Shown here one piece after another: positions 1 to 8,153 of a DNA stretch of 64,000 nucleotides. The notes under the pieces are model-generated. The model was given only the letters and a program-made list of their open reading frames with translations, searched no databases and was not told the origin of the DNA. The position numbers were made by a program, and so were the translations under genes. The stretch comes from Hymenobacter cyanobacteriorum. GTDB taxonomy: Bacteria > Bacteroidota > Bacteroidia > Cytophagales > Hymenobacteraceae. Each line of letters starts with the position of its first letter. The stretch's first letter is position 1. The DNA is taken from the NCBI RefSeq assembly GCF_022631375.1, contig NZ_JALBGC010000003.1:1017707-1081706 (forward strand), in the 5' to 3' direction.

Positions 1-16
1 CCTTTTCGCGCTTTTC

Positions 17-1279
17 ATGCCCTATCTGTTCACTTCCGAATCGGTTTCGGAAGGCCATCCCGATAAAGTTGCCGACCAGATTTCCGACGCCATTCTCGAC
101 GAGTACCTGCGCCAGGACCCCACCAGCAAAGTAGCCTGCGAAACCCTCGTAACGACCGATTTTGCCCTGGTCGCTGGCGAAATCAAATCGAAAGCCCACG
201 TCGATGCCGAGCCTATCGTGCGCGAAACCATCCGCCGCATCGGCTACGACAAGCCCGAGTACCTCTTCAACGCCGACACCTGCGAGGTGATGAACCGCCT
301 GCACGAGCAGTCGCCCGACATCAACCAGGGTGTGGAGCGCGCCAAGGACGAAGACCAGGGCGCCGGCGACCAGGGCATGATGTTCGGCTACGCCAGCCAC
401 GAAACGGCCAACTACATGCCGCTGGCCCTCGACCTCTCGCACCGCTTGTTGCAGGAGTTGGCCGCCATTCGCCGCGAGAAGACGGACATGCCCTACCTGC
501 GCCCCGATGCCAAAAGCCAGGTCACCATCCGCTACTCCGATGACCATAAGCCCGAAGCCATCGATACCATCGTTATCAGCACCCAGCACGACGAGTTTGA
601 TGCCTCGGAGAGCGTGATGCTGGATAAGATTAAAGCCGACGTGCTGGCCGTCCTCATCCCACGCGTGAAAGCCGGCCTGAGCGCCGACGTGCAAGCCCTG
701 TTCACCGACCAGATTACCTACCACATCAACCCCACGGGCAAGTTCGTTATCGGCGGCCCGCACGGCGATTCCGGCCTCACCGGCCGCAAAATCATCGTCG
801 ATACCTACGGCGGCAAGGGCGCCCACGGCGGTGGCGCCTTCTCGGGCAAAGACTCGTCGAAAGTTGACCGCTCGGCTGCTTACGCCGCTCGCCACATCGC
901 CAAAAACCTGGTGGCCGCCGGCGTGGCCGACCAGGCCCTGGTGCAAGTCGCCTACGCCATCGGCGTGGCCCAGCCCGTTGGCGTGTTCGTGACGACCTAC
1001 GGCACCATCAAGGCTAAAAACGCTGCTGGCCAGCCCCTGACCGACGGCGAAGTAGCCGAGAAGGTGAACAAGCTGTTCGACCTGCGCCCCTACGCCATCG
1101 TGAAGCGCTTCGGCCTGCAGAACCCCATTTTCGCCCAAAGCGCCGCTTATGGCCACATGGGCCGCCAGCCCGGCACCGTGAACGTGGTGATGCCCAACGG
1201 CGAAACCAAAACCTTCGAAACCTTCACTTGGGAAAAGCTAGACTACGTGCCCCAGATTAAGGCCGAGTTTGGCTTGTAA
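17..1279 (+). CDS. metK: S-adenosylmethionine synthetase
   Basis: Makes S-adenosylmethionine from methionine and ATP in the cytoplasm. The 420-residue frame has the full family pattern: GHPDKVADQISDA near residues 13-25, GAGDQGMMFGYA around 116-127 (the ATP-binding hexapeptide region), and the glycine-rich GGGAFSGKDSSKVDRS loop near 273-288. Length is normal for bacterial MetK, slightly long. The ATG lies only 16 nt inside the window; a TTTTCG just before it resembles the end of a Bacteroidota -7 box, so the leader may be very short. It stands alone, convergent with hpf, and ends in front of a 47-bp perfect palindrome. Confident. Confidence 0.97.
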   Translation: MPYLFTSESVSEGHPDKVADQISDAILDEYLRQDPTSKVACETLVTTDFALVAGEIKSKAHVDAEPIVRETIRRIGYDKPEYLFNADTCEVMNRLHEQSPDINQGVERAKDEDQGAGDQGMMFGYASHETANYMPLALDLSHRLLQELAAIRREKTDMPYLRPDAKSQVTIRYSDDHKPEAIDTIVISTQHDEFDASESVMLDKIKADVLAVLIPRVKAGLSADVQALFTDQITYHINPTGKFVIGGPHGDSGLTGRKIIVDTYGGKGAHGGGAFSGKDSSKVDRSAAYAARHIAKNLVAAGVADQALVQVAYAIGVAQPVGVFVTTYGTIKAKNAAGQPLTDGEVAEKVNKLFDLRPYAIVKRFGLQNPIFAQSAAYGHMGRQPGTVNVVMPNGETKTFETFTWEKLDYVPQIKAEFGL

Positions 1280-1302
1280 TTAGCTTTAAGCCATCAGCTA
1301 CT

Positions 1303-1401
1303 AGCTGTTAGCTTCTGGTTGATTCAACCTGAAAAAAAGCCCCGCCTGATAAATTCAGGCGGGGCTTTTTTTCAGGTTGAATCAACCAGAAGCTAACAGC
1401 T
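1303..1401. terminator. Bidirectional terminator, 47-bp perfect palindrome
   Basis: The arms 1303-1349 and 1355-1401 are perfect reverse complements around a 5-nt loop (taaat). The core is AAAAAAAGCCCCGCCTGA and its complement, so either strand gives a GC stem followed by a T run. It lies between the convergent metK and hpf genes and should stop transcription from both sides. The arms are much longer than termination needs. Confidence 0.93.
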
Positions 1402-1406
1402 GAAAT

Positions 1407-1706
1407 TTAGTGCGTCAGTGCCTTTTCCTTGTGCTTGGTAATCTGACGGCGCAGACTTTCGGTGGCGGCATCGGCGGCAGCTTCGAACGAAGCAGCGTCT
1501 TCCTGGCTGAAGAGGATGTTGCCGGGCACCAGCAGCTTTATCTCGACGGTCTTGTTCTCGATGCCGTCTTTGTTATTAAGGCGCATGATGACCTCGCCTT
1601 CGGTCACCTTATCGTAAAAAGTTTCCAGCTTATTCAAACGTTGCTGCACAAAATCGAGCAGCTTCTTGTCGGCGTCGAAATGCACCGAATGCATCTGTAC
1701 TTTCAT
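1407..1706 (-). CDS. hpf: Ribosome hibernation-promoting factor (HPF/RaiA family, short form)
   Basis: A 99-residue protein of the HPF/YfiA family, which binds the decoding region of the 30S subunit in stationary phase and inactivates ribosomes. It starts MKVQMHSVHFDADKKLLDFV and shows the family's beta-alpha-beta-beta-beta-alpha order, with KLETFYDKVTEGEV and a lysine-rich C-terminus (RRQITKHKEKALTH). There is no long-form dimerisation domain. It lies 38 nt downstream of xerC on the same strand, so the two are probably co-transcribed, as is common in Bacteroidota. Its 3' end abuts the large palindromic terminator. Confidence 0.93.
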   Translation of the reverse strand: MKVQMHSVHFDADKKLLDFVQQRLNKLETFYDKVTEGEVIMRLNNKDGIENKTVEIKLLVPGNILFSQEDAASFEAAADAATESLRRQITKHKEKALTH

Positions 1707-1744
1707 AAGGTGGGTGATTTAGAGGTAAAAGGGTACTACAAAAC

Positions 1745-2623
1745 TCAGGCCCGGGGATGGGCTTGTTGAAATACGGATTTCAGTCGGTCGACGGACAAGT
1801 GCGTGTACACCTGCGTGGCCGCCAGGCTGGCGTGCCCCAGCAATTCCTTGATGGAATTCAGGTCGGCGCCCTTGCCCAGCAGGTGCGTGGCAAAGGCGTG
1901 CCGCAGTGCGTGCGGGTGCTGCTGCGCCTTCGAGGTGGTTATCTGGCTCAGATACCGCTGCACAGTGCGGTACACGAACTTCTCGTACATAGCCTCGCCC
2001 TTGTCAGTAAGCAACAGCGGGCCCGCCGCCGCGCCAAACTCCTGCGCCCGGCTAGCTTGGTAGGCCTCGATAACGCGCAGCAGCGTGGGGTTCAGGGGCA
2101 CGAGGCGCTGCTTGTTGCCTTTGCCGGTTACGCGCACGGTGGCAGCCCCCAGGCTCACATCGTGGGCGTGGATGCCGATAAGCTCGGAAAGTCGAATACC
2201 GGTGCCATACAGCATCTCCAGCACCAGTTGGTCGCGCAGCCCAGCAAAGTCGTCGCCGAACTCAAAGGAGTTCAACAGGCCGTTCAGGGCTTCTTCGGGC
2301 ACGAATTCGGGCAACTTCTTGGCCATTTTGGGGGCCGTGATGCGCAGCATAGGGTTGCTGGCAATGGCGCCGGTGCGCAGTAAGAACTTGTAATAAGAGC
2401 GCAGGCATGCCACTTTGCGGTTCACGGTGCGCGGGTCGAGGTTTTCCTGCATCAGCTCCACCACCCAGCCCCGAATGAGCGGGTGTGTGGCCTGCGTGGC
2501 ATCGTCCAACTCGTAAGCCGACTTCAGGTAGGCCGCGAACTGGCCCAAATCGGTCTGGTACGAAACCAGTGTGTGCGGACTGTAGCGCCGCTCAAAGCGC
2601 AAAAAATCGAGGAAAGCCTGCAT
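1745..2623 (-). CDS. xerC: Tyrosine recombinase XerC/XerD-like
   Basis: Site-specific tyrosine recombinase, expected to resolve chromosome dimers at dif. The N-terminal SAM-like DNA-binding domain (FLDFLRFERRYSPHTLVSYQ) is followed by the catalytic domain with all expected residues: Arg in GTGIRLSELIG, HALRHAFATHLL (His-x-x-Arg), LGHASLAATQVYTH with the nucleophilic Tyr. The frame is open 14 codons further upstream, but that stretch is a GC hairpin with a T run, so I use the internal ATG at 2623 (292 residues, normal for Xer). Transcribed into hpf. XerC versus XerD cannot be settled from the sequence alone. Confidence 0.92.
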   Translation of the reverse strand: MQAFLDFLRFERRYSPHTLVSYQTDLGQFAAYLKSAYELDDATQATHPLIRGWVVELMQENLDPRTVNRKVACLRSYYKFLLRTGAIASNPMLRITAPKMAKKLPEFVPEEALNGLLNSFEFGDDFAGLRDQLVLEMLYGTGIRLSELIGIHAHDVSLGAATVRVTGKGNKQRLVPLNPTLLRVIEAYQASRAQEFGAAAGPLLLTDKGEAMYEKFVYRTVQRYLSQITTSKAQQHPHALRHAFATHLLGKGADLNSIKELLGHASLAATQVYTHLSVDRLKSVFQQAHPRA

Positions 2624-2633
2624 ACCGGTCAAC

Positions 2634-2661
2634 AAAAATGCCCGGCGGGTGGGCCGGGCAT
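2634..2661 (-). terminator. Hairpin with T run just upstream of xerC
   Basis: On the minus strand ATGCCCGGC (2661-2653) pairs with GCCGGGCAT (2646-2638) and is followed by TTTTT. It ends only 10 nt before the xerC ATG. A weak -7-like box (TACCTTGA, 2669-2662) sits immediately upstream. It may stop read-through from rpsU or form a 5' leader hairpin on xerC mRNA. Confidence 0.6.
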
Positions 2662-2715
2662 TCAAGGTAGCATTTTTTTAGTTTCTGACAAGCCATCTTG
2701 AGAAATCAGGACGCG

Positions 2716-2756
2716 AAAAAACCGGCCGGCTTGCCCGTATGAGCAAAGCGGCCGGT
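2716..2756 (-). terminator. Intrinsic terminator of rpsU
   Basis: On the minus strand ACCGGCCG (2756-2749) and CGGCCGGT (2728-2721) form a stem, extended inward by GCTTTGC/GCAAGC pairing, and are followed by a run of Ts at 2721-2716. It lies 36 nt past the rpsU stop codon. Confidence 0.85.
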
Positions 2757-2791
2757 TCTCCGTTCAGAAAACGCGGTGCGAATCCGAAAGG

Positions 2792-2989
2792 CTATTCGTT
2801 GTTGTCCTGGCCGTAGGTAGCCAGTTTGTAAACAGCCTTCTGCTTCATCTTGCGCTGCGTGATGCTGGGCTTCTGGAAGAACGTGCGACGACGCAGCTCT
2901 TTCAGCACGCCGGTGCGCTCAAATTTCTTCTTGAAACGCTTCAGAGCGCGGTCAACCGATTCGTTGTCTTTGATTTGAACGATAATCAT
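2792..2989 (-). CDS. rpsU: 30S ribosomal protein S21
   Basis: A 65-residue small basic protein, [20 protein letters not shown] onwards, with the S21 hallmark [26 protein letters not shown]. It joins the 30S subunit late and contacts the platform near the 16S 3' end. The frame is open for 17 more codons, but these precede the family's invariant start and overlap the promoter leader, so I use the ATG at 2989. Monocistronic, with its own promoter and terminator. Confidence 0.95.
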   Translation of the reverse strand: MIIVQIKDNESVDRALKRFKKKFERTGVLKELRRRTFFQKPSITQRKMKQKAVYKLATYGQDNNE

Positions 2990-3037
2990 ATCAGGGAGTG
3001 AGGGAGTTTTCTGAGAAGTGCGGTATAAACCGGGCCG

Positions 3038-3069
3038 CAAAGATAATCACGGATTGGTCGGATTCACAA
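3038..3069 (-). promoter_or_regulatory. Bacteroidota-type promoter of rpsU
   Basis: On the minus strand TATCTTTG (3045-3038) matches the -7 consensus TAnnTTTG exactly. A TTG at 3069-3067 lies 21 nt upstream at the -33 position. The predicted start near 3034 gives a leader of about 45 nt. Confidence 0.6.
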
Positions 3070-3174
3070 CGGATTTCACTGATTTTGTAGCCGATTCCGG
3101 CTCAGCCTCAAGGCCAACCGGCCTTACGACGTCACAAGAGCCGTTCAGGGCGTCTACAAAATCCGTGAAATCCG
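3070..3174. repeat. Imperfect inverted repeat with nested hairpin
   Basis: The 21-nt arms 3070-3090 (cggatttcactgattttgtag) and 3154-3174 are reverse complements with one mismatch. A small nested hairpin (aaggccaaccggcctt) lies between them. The element fills the space between the end of the acyl-CoA dehydrogenase gene and the rpsU promoter. It has no T run of its own. It resembles a dispersed intergenic element, and it could still act as a terminator or mRNA 3' stabiliser. Confidence 0.7.
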
Positions 3175-3198
3175 TTGAAATCCGTTCAATCTGCGGTT

Positions 3199-4344
3199 CT
3201 ATTTGAGAAGGGCGCGGGCAATTACCAGTTTCTGAATTTCGCTGGTTCCTTCGCCGATGGTGCACAGCTTGGCGTCGCGGTAGTATTTCTCGGCCGGATA
3301 ATCTTTGGTGTAGCCGTAGCCGCCGAAGATTTGCACGCCCTCGTTGGCGGTGCGCACGGCCACTTCCGAAGCGTAAAGCTTGGCCATAGCTGACTCCAGG
3401 TTCACGTTCTGGCCGCGGTCTTTCAGGTCGGCGGCACGGTAGGTGAGCAGACTGGCGGCTTCTACTTCGGTGGCCATGTCGGCCAGCTTAAAGCTGATAC
3501 CTTGGAAGTTGCTGATGGGTTGGTTGAACTGGTGACGCTCCTTGCTATACTTGGTGGCGGCTTCCAGCGCTCCCTGGGCGATGCCCAAGCTGAGCGCGGC
3601 AATGCTGATGCGGCCGCCGTCGAGCACCTTCAGGCTCTGCACAAAGCCATCGCCCACTTTGCCAATGACGTTCTCGACGGGCACTTTGCAGTCGGTAAAA
3701 ATCAGCTCGGTGGTTTCGGAGGCACGCATGCCCAGCTTGTCTTCCTTGCGGCCAGCTTCGAAGCCCGGCGTGCCGCGCTCGATGATGAAGGCCGTCATGC
3801 CGTGCGAGTCGCCTACTTCGCCGGTACGCACAATCACCACAGCTACGTTGCCGCTTTTGCCGTGGGTGATGAAGTTTTTGGCGCCGTTGATGATGTAGTG
3901 CTCGCCGCTTTCGTCGAGCACGGCGGTGGTGCGCATGTTGCCAGCGTCGGAGCCGGTGTTGGGCTCGGTGAGGCCCCAGGCCCCAATCCACTCGCCGCTG
4001 GCCAGCTTGGGCAGGTATTTCTGCTTCTGCTCTTCCGAAGCGTGCTGCAGGATGTGGCCGGTGCACAGCGAATTGTGAGCCGCCATGCTCAGGCCGATGC
4101 TGCCGTCGATTTTCGATAGCTCGGCAATGGCCGTTACGTACTCCATGTAGCCGAAGCCGGAGCCGCCGTACTGCGTGGGCACCAGCACGCCCATCAGGCC
4201 GAGCTCGCCGAGCTTGCGGAATATTTCAATTGGAAACTCCTGGCTCTCATCCCATTTCATCATGTTGGGCTTGATGTGCTGGGTGCCAAAATCGCGCACC
4301 ATCTGCGCAATCATGGTCTGGTTTTCGGTCGCTACGGCTTCCAT
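3199..4344 (-). CDS. Acyl-CoA dehydrogenase
   Basis: FAD-dependent enzyme that makes the alpha-beta double bond in acyl-CoAs during fatty-acid or branched-chain amino-acid breakdown. Visible family motifs are [19 protein letters not shown] (FAD/substrate loop), [60 protein letters not shown], and [15 protein letters not shown], which carries the likely catalytic Glu. The frame opens 29 codons upstream, but a -7 box at 4438-4431 puts the transcript start near 4427, after the longer ATG at 4431. The ATG at 4344 gives 381 residues, the usual length. Chain-length preference is unknown. Divergent from the polysaccharide export gene. Confidence 0.93.
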   Translation of the reverse strand: MEAVATENQTMIAQMVRDFGTQHIKPNMMKWDESQEFPIEIFRKLGELGLMGVLVPTQYGGSGFGYMEYVTAIAELSKIDGSIGLSMAAHNSLCTGHILQHASEEQKQKYLPKLASGEWIGAWGLTEPNTGSDAGNMRTTAVLDESGEHYIINGAKNFITHGKSGNVAVVIVRTGEVGDSHGMTAFIIERGTPGFEAGRKEDKLGMRASETTELIFTDCKVPVENVIGKVGDGFVQSLKVLDGGRISIAALSLGIAQGALEAATKYSKERHQFNQPISNFQGISFKLADMATEVEAASLLTYRAADLKDRGQNVNLESAMAKLYASEVAVRTANEGVQIFGGYGYTKDYPAEKYYRDAKLCTIGEGTSEIQKLVIARALLK

Positions 4345-4430
4345 TTCGGGTTTGGGGAACAAAGGGTGGGATTTTAGAAAAAGGCTGGGCGTACCAACGC
4401 TCTTACTGCCAAGCAACAGCATTGGGGACA

Positions 4431-4438
4431 CGAAAGTA
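4431..4438 (-). promoter_or_regulatory. -7 box of the acyl-CoA dehydrogenase promoter
   Basis: On the minus strand TACTTTCG matches the -7 element with the common TTTCG ending. No convincing -33 box is visible. It implies a leader of about 80 nt before the ATG at 4344. Confidence 0.45.
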
Positions 4439-4489
4439 CGATTCTGACCGTTGGCAGCGGGGGCGGGAGCACGCTGCCAAAGGCCGATT

Positions 4490-4521
4490 CTTGAACGGGC
4501 GCGGCAAAAGCGTTACTTTTG
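4490..4521 (+). promoter_or_regulatory. Promoter of the polysaccharide export operon
   Basis: CTTG at 4490-4493 and TACTTTTG at 4514-4521 are separated by 20 nt, a good fit to the Bacteroidota -33/-7 promoter. The predicted start is near 4525, leaving a leader of about 77 nt before the ATG at 4602. Confidence 0.65.
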
Positions 4522-4601
4522 AGGCTTTTTGGGGGAAATCTGGCCGAGTGCTAATTGACAAAGGCCGGATTTTTCATTTGCTATCGTAACATTCAGGGCT
4601 A

Positions 4602-5558
4602 ATGCCAACTTCTTTTTTTCGTTTCTGCCGAATGCTCGGGCTGTTGGCATTGCCGCTCGGGCTGTTGCTCTCGTCGTGTGCTTCGAACCGCTACTATAAT
4701 CAACGGACATTGTTTCGCCTCACCGACAAGCAAGGCCGGCAACTCGATAGCACCAAGATGCGCATTGCTGTCAATCGTACAGAGCGCAATTACCTCATTC
4801 AGCCCAACGATTACCTCGAAGTGCGAGTGAATACGAACAAAGGCGAACGTATTCTCGACCCCAACGGCGAGCTACAATTTGGTCAGCCTAGCGGTGCCTT
4901 GCCAAGTCGGAGTAGCATTTCTACCAGTACTGGCACGCAAGGCGGTGGCCGCGGGGTAGTGGGGGGGCGGACCGGAGGACAGAATACCGGTAGTGCTACT
5001 TCCGGCTCCGAATTTCTGGTACAGGCCGATGGTACGGTTGTCTTACCGCTCATCAACCGAATTAAGCTCAGCGGCTACTCGCTGTTGCAGGCCGACAGTG
5101 TCCTGCAGGTGCGCTATAACGAATATTATAAAGATGCCTTCGTGACCACGCGGGTAACGAACAACCGTGTGTTTGTGTTAGGCGCGCCAGGGGGATTAGT
5201 TGTCAGCTTGGCAAATGATAACATGAACCTAATCGAGGTATTGGCCTTGGCCGGCGGGCTCGACGGTAATAGCGGCGGCGGTGGCGGCAACAATTCGGGT
5301 TTCTACCGCTACGGCGGCAAAGCCAGCAACATCCGTATTATTCGGGGAGACCTGAAAAATCCACGCGTGCAACAGGTGGACCTGACTACTTTGGAAGGAA
5401 TGCGGCGAGCTAACCTGCAAATAGAGCCCAACGACATCATTTACATCGAGCCCGTGCATCGTCCCTTGCTGGAAACCCTAACGGATTCCGCGCCGATTAT
5501 CAGCCTTGCTTCGCTGACGCTCACAACGACGCTCTTCCTTATTAACTTATTTAAGTAA
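4602..5558 (+). CDS. Polysaccharide export outer-membrane lipoprotein (Wza-like)
   Basis: A 318-residue lipoprotein with signal peptide and lipobox (GLLLSSCASN, Cys about residue 27). A polysaccharide-export domain starts at LIQPNDYLEVRVNTNKGE and SLBB-like segments follow (VFVLGAPGGLVVSLANDNMN, NLIEVLALAGGL). The C-terminus is one hydrophobic helix (LASLTLTTTLFLINLFK), the expected outer-membrane span of Wza-type translocons. A Gly/Ser/Thr-rich insert near residues 105-135 interrupts the export domain. It has its own promoter, and the kinase starts 70 nt downstream. Its role is passage of capsule or exopolysaccharide across the outer membrane. Confidence 0.92.
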   Translation: MPTSFFRFCRMLGLLALPLGLLLSSCASNRYYNQRTLFRLTDKQGRQLDSTKMRIAVNRTERNYLIQPNDYLEVRVNTNKGERILDPNGELQFGQPSGALPSRSSISTSTGTQGGGRGVVGGRTGGQNTGSATSGSEFLVQADGTVVLPLINRIKLSGYSLLQADSVLQVRYNEYYKDAFVTTRVTNNRVFVLGAPGGLVVSLANDNMNLIEVLALAGGLDGNSGGGGGNNSGFYRYGGKASNIRIIRGDLKNPRVQQVDLTTLEGMRRANLQIEPNDIIYIEPVHRPLLETLTDSAPIISLASLTLTTTLFLINLFK

Positions 5559-5628
5559 ATACTAACTGCCGCGATAGTCCTATTCGTTTGCATTGCTCGG
5601 CCGGCTTAGGCCGGCACTTTCTGTACTT

Positions 5629-8139
5629 ATGGCCAATAATGAGAATGCTGAGCTAGAAGAGCTTATCCGGAATGCCACCGGTGGGGCGTCGGCGGGGAAC
5701 GCCGCTGCGCCAACCTCTATTCCTGCCGATAGTGATGATGAAGCAGTTAGCTTTGATATCACTACGTTGGTATTGGTGGCCCGCCGCAGTTTGCTGTGGA
5801 TAATGCTGTTGCTCGTATTAGGTGGTACCGCTTCATGGCTTTACCTACGTTATACCAAGCCAATTTATAAGTCGTCATCGTTGCTCAAGATTGATGAGCG
5901 CAATGAAGGCAGTGCCCTGGGCCTAGCAGGGCAAATGGTGCCTGCTGTGGCCGATAAGACTCACAATTCCAAATTGGCAGGTGAGGTAGAGTTGATTAAA
6001 TCCAATATTATATATCGTCGGCTGAAGGATTCGCTAGCCTTGGATGTGAATTACTACGTGCAGGGCACGGTGTTGGAGTCGGAGCTGTATGGTAATTCGC
6101 CGTTCAAAGTCATTTATAAGGTGCAGGATAACAACGCGTATAATCGACGATTTGAACTCAAATTTATCGATGCTAAGCGGGTGAGAATAGAGTACAACGA
6201 GCAGGGCCGCCCCCAGATTGTAGAGTCCGCGCTGGGCACCAACATGAAGCTGCCTGGCCTGACGATGTTGCAGGTCGTACCCACAACTTATCTGACGCCC
6301 GAAGCGCTGGAGGAGAGCTATCACTTTACCATTCAGGATGATATCTCGGTTAACAAGTACCTTGATAAGAACCTATCCGTGGAAATCGTGAATCCGGAAG
6401 CCAATACTATTGGCATATCGTTCAATGATTTTAATGCCGTTAAGGCACAGGATATTGTAAATAAAATCGACTCGGTATATCTCGAGGAAAAGCTGGCAAG
6501 TAAAAAGGAAGCGACCCGGCAAATGATGCAGTTTCTAGATAAGGTTATTGAGAAGAATGGCAAAAGCCTGGAGCAAGCAGAGAAAAAGCTCCAAAATTTT
6601 GCGGAGACTACTGGGACGTACGACGCCAAATCAGAAATAACCACCATTACAACGAAGCTGGAGAAGCTGGACGAAGAGCGGACGAAACTGCAGGAAAAAG
6701 CAGTGTTGCTGGACCAGATAGCACAAATGGCCGAGCAGGAGCGTTTGACGCGCGATGAGTACCAGACCGTGCAGCAAAGCATTCCAGCCTTAGCTATGCT
6801 GGAAGACCCAATGTTGACGGACCAACTCAACGAGTTGAACAGCTTGCAGTGGCGGTTGCGGCAGATTTCGCGTTCGTATACTGATAAAACAGAAGTAGTA
6901 CAGTCCAAGCAAGCCGAAATAAATTTCACTCGCACTACCATCAAGAAACTATTGCAGCAAAACCAGCGCCTGCTACAGGCGTCGCTCAATAAGTTGAATG
7001 CGCAGTACAATCAACTGACGGGAGTATTGGGTAGCTTGCCAGGGCGGGTAACCGAGCAGGAGCGCTTAAAACGGCCGCTGGACTTATTTGGCAAATCAGT
7101 TACTGAGCTGATGGACAAGCAGGTGGAATTCGGTATTGAACAAGCAGGGGCCACTGCCGACTTTAAAATTCTGTCACCCGCTTCGCCGCCCGCCGCACCT
7201 ATATCGCCCAACCGTCTGCTGGTATATGCTATTGGGCTGATAGGCGGATTGGTGCTTGGCCTAGGCCTGATTGCGGTGCGCTATTTTATGCATAACACCG
7301 TAACGAACGTGCGCGAATTGGAGCGTTCCACCAAAGCGTCGGTTTTAGGTATCATCCCAACTTACGACAAAGAGAAAATGGAGGTGTCGCGCTTGGTTGT
7401 GGATAAAAATCCCAAGTCGGCCATTTCCGAATCCATCCGCTCTATTCGAACGAACCTGGACTTTATCAGCTCATCGAAGAAAAAGCGGTTAATTTCAGTG
7501 ACTTCTACCATCTCAGGTGAGGGTAAAACTTTCGTGACGGTAAACCTGGGCGGTATCATTGCCTTGTCGGGCCAGAAGGTGATTATCCTTGATTTGGATA
7601 TGCGTAAACCGAAAGTAAACTTGGCTTTCGGTGCCGAAAACATCAAGGGCGTCAGCACTATTCTGATTGAACGGCATGGAATAAAAGAGTGTATTCAACA
7701 GACTAGCATCGAATCGATGCAGTTTATTTCAGCTGGTCCAACACCGCCCAACCCGTCAGAGTTGATTCTTAGTGCGCAGTTCGACAAAATGATTGAAGAA
7801 CTGTTCCTAACCTATGACGTGATTCTGATTGATACCCCACCAGTAGGCTTGGTAACTGACGGAATCCTGATTATGCGCAAGGCTGATATTCCGCTCTATA
7901 TTGTGCGAGCTGGTTACTCTAGCAAAGCTTTCCTAAAGAATATCAACCGGCTTATTCGGAGCAATAACTTTACTCGCATGTGCACGATACTTAACGATGC
8001 TCAAAGCGGCGGCGGGTACGGGTACGGGTACGGGTATGGCTACGGCTACGGCTACGGCGCTTATGGCCAAGGCTACTACGAAGAGCCAGCGACAAAGGAG
8101 CTGACTTTCGGCCAGAAGCTGAAAAAGTTCTTTACCTAA
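5629..8139 (+). CDS. Polysaccharide co-polymerase / tyrosine autokinase (Wzc-like)
   Basis: An 836-residue inner-membrane protein that sets chain length in polysaccharide export and autophosphorylates on tyrosine. It has a first membrane helix near residues 55-73 (WIMLLLVLGGTASWLYL), a long periplasmic Wzz-type region with coiled coil (about 280-470), and a second helix (LLVYAIGLIGGLVLGLGLIA). The BY-kinase domain follows: Walker A SGEGKTFVTVNLG near 630, Walker A' VIILDLDMRKP near 651, Walker B DVILIDTPPVG near 730. The tail, about 793-819, is an almost perfect Tyr-Gly repeat, the presumed phosphorylation cluster. An upstream TTG (5593) is less likely than the ATG used here. The phosphatase gene follows after 14 nt. 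Confidence 0.93.
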   Translation: MANNENAELEELIRNATGGASAGNAAAPTSIPADSDDEAVSFDITTLVLVARRSLLWIMLLLVLGGTASWLYLRYTKPIYKSSSLLKIDERNEGSALGLAGQMVPAVADKTHNSKLAGEVELIKSNIIYRRLKDSLALDVNYYVQGTVLESELYGNSPFKVIYKVQDNNAYNRRFELKFIDAKRVRIEYNEQGRPQIVESALGTNMKLPGLTMLQVVPTTYLTPEALEESYHFTIQDDISVNKYLDKNLSVEIVNPEANTIGISFNDFNAVKAQDIVNKIDSVYLEEKLASKKEATRQMMQFLDKVIEKNGKSLEQAEKKLQNFAETTGTYDAKSEITTITTKLEKLDEERTKLQEKAVLLDQIAQMAEQERLTRDEYQTVQQSIPALAMLEDPMLTDQLNELNSLQWRLRQISRSYTDKTEVVQSKQAEINFTRTTIKKLLQQNQRLLQASLNKLNAQYNQLTGVLGSLPGRVTEQERLKRPLDLFGKSVTELMDKQVEFGIEQAGATADFKILSPASPPAAPISPNRLLVYAIGLIGGLVLGLGLIAVRYFMHNTVTNVRELERSTKASVLGIIPTYDKEKMEVSRLVVDKNPKSAISESIRSIRTNLDFISSSKKKRLISVTSTISGEGKTFVTVNLGGIIALSGQKVIILDLDMRKPKVNLAFGAENIKGVSTILIERHGIKECIQQTSIESMQFISAGPTPPNPSELILSAQFDKMIEELFLTYDVILIDTPPVGLVTDGILIMRKADIPLYIVRAGYSSKAFLKNINRLIRSNNFTRMCTILNDAQSGGGYGYGYGYGYGYGYGAYGQGYYEEPATKELTFGQKLKKFFT

Positions 8140-8153
8140 CCGCTCGGCGCACA

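Noticed and set aside
3018..3265. Short frames in the rpsU to acyl-CoA dehydrogenase gap
   Set aside because: They translate the inverted repeat itself (repeated TDFTDF-like residues on both strands), so they reflect the repeat and not a gene.
4513..4710. 65-codon minus-strand frame
   Set aside because: It covers the -7 box and start of the polysaccharide export gene and has no coding features.
8008..8070. Short tandem DNA repeat (GGTACG/GGCTAC units), considered as CRISPR or microsatellite
   Set aside because: It is in frame and encodes the Tyr-Gly tail of the kinase; there are no spacers.
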